Below, piece after piece: positions 60,084 through 64,000 of a stretch of DNA of 64,000 nt. Origin of the DNA: Gammaproteobacteria bacterium (GTDB lineage: Bacteria; Pseudomonadota; Gammaproteobacteria; Arenicellales; Poriferihabitantaceae); the NCBI GenBank assembly GCA_024644945.1, contig JAHEGU010000001.1, positions 1-64,000 of the forward strand. Direction: 5' to 3'. The first letter of the stretch is position 1; the number at the start of each line of letters is the position of its first letter. The position numbers were made by a program, and so were the translations under genes. The notes beneath the pieces are model-generated. The model made no database searches, had not been told where the DNA came from, and worked only from the letters and a program-made list of their open reading frames with translations.

Positions 60084-62456
60084 CTAGCGCTCTTGTTCAA
60101 TGCTGCGTTCTATAACTTTTGGAATAGTCTTGGGATCCGCGACTTGAATATTAAACCAGCTTTGGACCCGGCCCAGAACACCGGCGCAGGGGGAGTATTT
60201 TCTTATCGGATCGCTGCGCATCACAGGTATTGAGAGTCTATCGGTGCATCCGAATTTGGCCAGCAAACCGTTAGAGGGGTCGACTTCCACATACTCTATT
60301 TCATCCGGCGGATCGAATTGCGCGGGCTGCAGCCATAAATCAGACATAATCTTTTCCCACACACGCATCGCACCGCTGGATCCGGTTAAACCAAACGGTT
60401 TATTATCATCCCGGCCAACCCACACCACGCTAAGCAGATTGCCACTATAACCTGCGAACCAGCTGTCTCGGTAATTATCAGTCGTGCCGGTTTTCCCGGC
60501 GAGTTGCAGCGCGGGATCGAAACGCCCCGCAAGGCGGGCTGCGGTACCTCGCCGCACTACCTGTTTCAAAGCATAATCCACCAGGTAAGCAGGGCCCTGC
60601 TCAATGACCTGTTTTTGTTTTTGTGAGAATCGCGCGATCGCTTCGTTTTGTCTGTTGCTGATATTGCTGATGGATCTAAGTGGTGCGCGAATACCGTGAT
60701 TGGCAATGGACTGGTACAGCTGCGCGATCTCCAACGGGCTATGATCATTCGCGCCGAGCAGAAGCGACGGGTAGTCTTTGAGTTCTCGGCTGATACCCAG
60801 CCTATTTATGGTCTCAATTACGTTTTCAACCCCCACAGACATACCGACTCTAACGGTGGGAACGTTATAAGAGCGAGTCAGTGCCTCCAGAACATTGGTT
60901 TTTCCACGGAAGGTCTGGTCGTAGTTCTGAGGTGACCAGGCGTCACCATTTGGAGGGGTTAGTGTAAGAGGAGTGTCTTCGACCATGGTTGCCAGATTGT
61001 ATCTGGCCGGTTGCTCAAGGGCGGTCAAGTACACCAGGGGTTTGACCAAGCTGCCGATAGGCCGTTGCGCATCTATAGCGCGATTGAAACCGGAATATCC
61101 TCTCTGACGGTCTCCTACCAGACCCAGGATATCGCCACTTTGCACCTCAATAACAATCACGGCGCCTTGCAGTACACCGGATTCAATTCCATGGTCTTTT
61201 TCCAGAACGGACAGCGTACTGGATAACCCGGTCTGAGCGGTAGACTGGACATCAGGATCCAGCGTGGTGAACAGCTTAAGCCCATCGCTTCGCAATACAT
61301 CTTCGGAAAAGTACTGTCGAATCTGTCTGTGCAGATAATCGACGTAAGCCGGAAATCGATTATTGGTTGATGGCCGGTGAGGTGCAATATCCAACGGTAG
61401 TTCCACCAACGTGCGTGCCGTTACATCGGTTATAGCGCCCACCTTGGCCAGGGTTTTTAAAACTAGATTGCGTCGCGACAACGCTCGTTCTGGATGTCGT
61501 CTTGGATTGTAGTAAGACGGCGCGGGAATCATGCCGACCAGAAGAGCGGTCTCATGCAGTTTAAGCTGCTCGACAGGGCGAGCAAAATAGTATTCGCTCG
61601 CCAGGGCGAACCCGTGCACGGCACGGTTGCCGGCCTGGCCCAGAAAAATCTCGTTAAGGTAGTGCTCGAGAATTTCCGCTTTGCTGTATCGAAGCTCCAT
61701 TACGATGGCCATCAGAGCCTCGGTGGCTTTTCTTGATATGGAGCGCTCGGGGCTTAAAAACAAATTTTTCACTAGCTGTTGAGTGATTGTGCTTCCGCCC
61801 TGAACAGCCTGCCTCTTGATCAGGTTGTTATAGAACGCTCGAAGTATGGCAACCAGGTCAATACCAATATGACTCTCAAAATTACGATCCTCCATGGCTA
61901 ACAGGGCCTGTATCAGAAGCTCTGGCATCTGGTGTAGTTTGAGTGCGATGCGGTCTTCGTAAGGGCCGAGCTGAAGGCTGCCAATAAACTCGGGTTCGAG
62001 GGCGGCCGAGTCCAAGTGATTGCCGTTGGCATGGTCGAGGATTCGGCTTAAGCCGGCTTCACCGAATTCAAGGCGAACCAGAGGAGGTTGGTCAGGCGTG
62101 CCAGGAACAGGGTTAATAAATACGTCCATCCGGTTTCCCGCAACCACATAACTGCCGGCCCCAGACACTCTGTCAACTCTGCGATAACCAAGATAATCCA
62201 GCGTATCGGTAACCTTGTCCTGACCCATATTTCGGTTTGGCGCGAGTATCAGTGAACGCGCATAGATGTGAGCTGGTTGGGGATGAATGCCCGCCTCGAA
62301 CCGTTGTTGAATCTGGTAATCAAGATAAATCAGAAAACCGATGATACATAAAATGATGGCGATAGAAACTTTAAAAACCACTGGCCAGAAGAAGCCAAAA
62401 GAGAAAGCCGGCGGTTTTGTTTGACGCTTACGTGCCTTTTTTTTACGAGTCACCAT
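60084..62456 (-). CDS. mrcB: Bifunctional penicillin-binding protein 1b
   Basis: A 790-residue peptidoglycan synthase. A basic cytoplasmic N-terminus (VTRKKKARKRQTK) and one membrane helix at about 25-47 are followed by the UvrB-like domain. The glycosyltransferase domain has the catalytic Glu in AMEDRNFESHIGID and QGGSTITQQLVKNLFL. The transpeptidase domain has the nucleophile Ser in PIGSLVKP, then SYN in TRSYNVP and KTGTT. I use ATG 62456; a TTG lies two codons upstream. It builds and crosslinks the cell wall. Confidence 0.96.
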   Translation of the reverse strand: MVTRKKKARKRQTKPPAFSFGFFWPVVFKVSIAIILCIIGFLIYLDYQIQQRFEAGIHPQPAHIYARSLILAPNRNMGQDKVTDTLDYLGYRRVDRVSGAGSYVVAGNRMDVFINPVPGTPDQPPLVRLEFGEAGLSRILDHANGNHLDSAALEPEFIGSLQLGPYEDRIALKLHQMPELLIQALLAMEDRNFESHIGIDLVAILRAFYNNLIKRQAVQGGSTITQQLVKNLFLSPERSISRKATEALMAIVMELRYSKAEILEHYLNEIFLGQAGNRAVHGFALASEYYFARPVEQLKLHETALLVGMIPAPSYYNPRRHPERALSRRNLVLKTLAKVGAITDVTARTLVELPLDIAPHRPSTNNRFPAYVDYLHRQIRQYFSEDVLRSDGLKLFTTLDPDVQSTAQTGLSSTLSVLEKDHGIESGVLQGAVIVIEVQSGDILGLVGDRQRGYSGFNRAIDAQRPIGSLVKPLVYLTALEQPARYNLATMVEDTPLTLTPPNGDAWSPQNYDQTFRGKTNVLEALTRSYNVPTVRVGMSVGVENVIETINRLGISRELKDYPSLLLGANDHSPLEIAQLYQSIANHGIRAPLRSISNISNRQNEAIARFSQKQKQVIEQGPAYLVDYALKQVVRRGTAARLAGRFDPALQLAGKTGTTDNYRDSWFAGYSGNLLSVVWVGRDDNKPFGLTGSSGAMRVWEKIMSDLWLQPAQFDPPDEIEYVEVDPSNGLLAKFGCTDRLSIPVMRSDPIRKYSPCAGVLGRVQSWFNIQVADPKTIPKVIERSIEQER

Positions 62457-62462
62457 CAGCAA

Positions 62463-62759
62463 TCAAAGCTGAAGCTGACACTTCCAGCAAATATCGAACC
62501 CTGCTGGATTGGATTCCCGGCAATGCTGGCAAAAAATGGTTTTATCGCTATCACCAAATTCAATCTGGGAGATTAATTGTCTGGCCAGGGACAGGTCTGA
62601 ATCGCGTCTAACCCAGACCTCGGGTGAAGTAACCGGCAGTTCACCCACGGCGCCGAGGGCATTCTGATGAAAAATCTCGCAGGGCACCCCGTTGCCGTGC
62701 AGCCAGTCAGCAACCAGTTGACAGTCTATCAGCGTGTCCGCGCTATAGGCTCTCTTCAT
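62463..62759 (-). CDS. DUF2007 / zinc-ribbon protein
   Basis: A 98-residue protein. The N-terminal part (residues 1-70, KRAYSADTLIDCQLVADWLHGNGVPCEI) matches the DUF2007 fold, and the C-terminus has two CxxC pairs (CQHC and CWKC) forming a zinc ribbon. I take ATG 62759; ATG 62795 would add a 12-residue leader. It ends just before mrcB, so the two may be co-transcribed. Its function is unknown. Confidence 0.8.
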   Translation of the reverse strand: MKRAYSADTLIDCQLVADWLHGNGVPCEIFHQNALGAVGELPVTSPEVWVRRDSDLSLARQLISQIEFGDSDKTIFCQHCRESNPAGFDICWKCQLQL

Positions 62760-62829
62760 TGAGGTAGTGATACTCCATGACACCAACAGCGGCAATTAAT
62801 CACACGAAACAATGATCAAAATGCGCTAG

Positions 62830-63891
62830 TTAACTGTGGTCGTTAATGTGAGATTTCGGCCATGCCACCATGATGGCTTGTACCAGGGTGGCGAGCGGAA
62901 TTGCAAAAAACACGCCCCAGACACCAAAAAGCCCACCGAAAAACAGCACTGCTACGATGATTGCAACCGGGTGGATATTCACCACTTCAGAAAATAAAAG
63001 CGGGACTAAAAGATTACCATCGAGTGCCTGAATCACCAGATAAGCAATGACTAATGTGGCGAATTCACTAGTCCAACCCCATTGAAAATATGCAATCACC
63101 ACTACGGGAACGGTTACCACCGCAGCCCCAAGGTAGGGGACCAATACGGACAGTCCGACCAGCACCGCCAGCAGCATCGAAAACTGCAGACCAAGCAGTG
63201 AAAAAGTAACAAAGCTCGCAAACCAGACGATCAGGATCTCCCAGAATTTACCTCGTATATAGTTACCGATCTGTCTGTCTACATCGCGCCAGACTTGTAT
63301 TGCCAGCTGGTTATCGCTGGGTAGCAAGTCTCGCGTCCACTCGATAATACGAGTTTTATCCTTAAGGAAAAAGAAGATCAGGATCGGCAGCAAAATTACA
63401 TAGATCAACAGGGTAATAATATTGGCGGCGCCAGACAAAGAGCTGGTCACTACGGATTGTCCGAACGCCGTCAGGTCATTGCGCAAACTACGGATGATCT
63501 CCTGTATCTGCTCCGGAGAGAACAGATCCGGATATCGCTCTGGTAATGTCATCAGTGCGGCCTGGCCCTTGGTCAGCATGCTCGGGATTTGCGCAACCAC
63601 CTGAGTGAGCTGAGTATATAAAGTAGGGAGCAGTCCGAATACGACCAAAACCAAGAACAGCATGAAAGCGAGAAAAACCAGCCATACGCATACCGTTCGT
63701 GGCAGCCTGAGAAACACCAGTCGTTTGATAATGCCATCAAGCAGGTAAGCGACCACAATGCTGACCAGTACCGGAGCGAGCATATCACCGGCGTAGACGA
63801 TGATGACAAACAGGACCACCAGGGCTATGGTGAGAAATACAACTTGCGGGTTTGCAAGCTGTTTCTTTACCCAGTCTGATATCTGTTCCAT
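62830..63891 (-). CDS. AI-2E family (PerM-like) transporter
   Basis: A 353-residue membrane protein with about eight hydrophobic segments. FGLLPTLYTQLTQVVAQIP and the late GVFFAIPLATLVQAIM segment fit the AI-2E/PerM family, whose members are permeases or Na+/H+ antiporters of uncertain substrate. It is transcribed toward the DUF2007 gene, 70 bp away. Confidence 0.9.
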   Translation of the reverse strand: MEQISDWVKKQLANPQVVFLTIALVVLFVIIVYAGDMLAPVLVSIVVAYLLDGIIKRLVFLRLPRTVCVWLVFLAFMLFLVLVVFGLLPTLYTQLTQVVAQIPSMLTKGQAALMTLPERYPDLFSPEQIQEIIRSLRNDLTAFGQSVVTSSLSGAANIITLLIYVILLPILIFFFLKDKTRIIEWTRDLLPSDNQLAIQVWRDVDRQIGNYIRGKFWEILIVWFASFVTFSLLGLQFSMLLAVLVGLSVLVPYLGAAVVTVPVVVIAYFQWGWTSEFATLVIAYLVIQALDGNLLVPLLFSEVVNIHPVAIIVAVLFFGGLFGVWGVFFAIPLATLVQAIMVAWPKSHINDHS

Positions 63892-63974
63892 AACGAATTT
63901 ATATCAGTTTTATCAGGTACCGGCCATACGACAGGGGCGCAGCTCGACAGTGGATCGAAACAGAGAGGGTATCA

Positions 63975-64000
63975 TTGCGCTACGATGCTGTAATCGTGGG
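63975..64000 (+). CDS. Start of a probable FAD/NAD-binding oxidoreductase, cut by the right edge
   Basis: TTG at 63975, with GAGAGGG upstream, opens a frame reading MRYDAVIVG. The last residues look like the first strand of a Rossmann dinucleotide fold (xhxhxG), as in flavoprotein oxidoreductases. Only eight codons and two bases are visible, so the family cannot be named. It is divergent from the AI-2E gene. Confidence 0.35.

Overview
The window looks like chromosomal DNA of a free-living gammaproteobacterium close to its replication origin. The evidence is a complete F-type ATP synthase operon in the order IBEFHAGDC, rsmG-parA-parB next to it, dnaA-dnaN-gyrB, a CpxRA-like envelope stress system beside a Spy/CpxP-like protein, PBP1b, and thiBPQ behind a TPP riboswitch. 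Base composition looks moderate, with clearly AT-richer stretches around dnaN and before gyrB. I see no tRNA, rRNA, CRISPR array, transposase or phage gene.

Layout: 1-3838 holds a few single genes (a secreted small protein, a beta-hydroxyacid dehydrogenase, a TylF-like methyltransferase, a HAD hydrolase). 4086-13913 (minus strand) is the atp operon plus parB, parA and rsmG. 13985-26631 is a cell-surface glycan block: a methyltransferase, a double-domain glycosyltransferase, a Wzm/Wzt ABC exporter, a large membrane protein, a HAD/COG5610-type protein, a GT2 glycosyltransferase and a large methyltransferase-containing protein. 26825-30503 holds a secreted subtilase and pckA. 30696-35447 is a LysW carrier-protein operon: lysW, lysX, lysY, a class II glutamine amidotransferase, lysZ and lysJ. 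A hexapeptide acyltransferase and a second TylF-like methyltransferase follow. 37168-40604 is a TPP riboswitch with thiB-thiP-thiQ. 40717-47783 holds an FadH-like flavoenzyme, an MFS transporter, a serB-like phosphatase and serA. 48038-50734 is the Cpx-like module. 51227-57836 is dnaA, dnaN and gyrB. The rest is housekeeping and envelope genes.

The most interesting part is the LysW operon. LysW is a 54-residue carrier whose C-terminal Glu side chain normally holds the growing amino acid through a gamma-glutamyl amide. Here the sequence ends in Gln instead of Glu. The operon also carries a free-standing class II amidotransferase with an N-terminal Cys, a fold whose EgtC branch acts on gamma-glutamyl amides, and it has no recognisable lysK release enzyme. 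These three facts together suggest a variant carrier-protein pathway in which the amidase matures the carrier, releases the product, or both. That functional reading is inference.

The origin region is also unusual. rsmG and dnaA are normally separated only by mnmG-mnmE-yidC-rnpA-rpmH, but here about 37 kb of other genes lie between them and those five genes are absent. The recF slot between dnaN and gyrB is a 1.4 kb stretch with no gene that I can recognise. It contains two perfect 16-bp parS-type palindromes.
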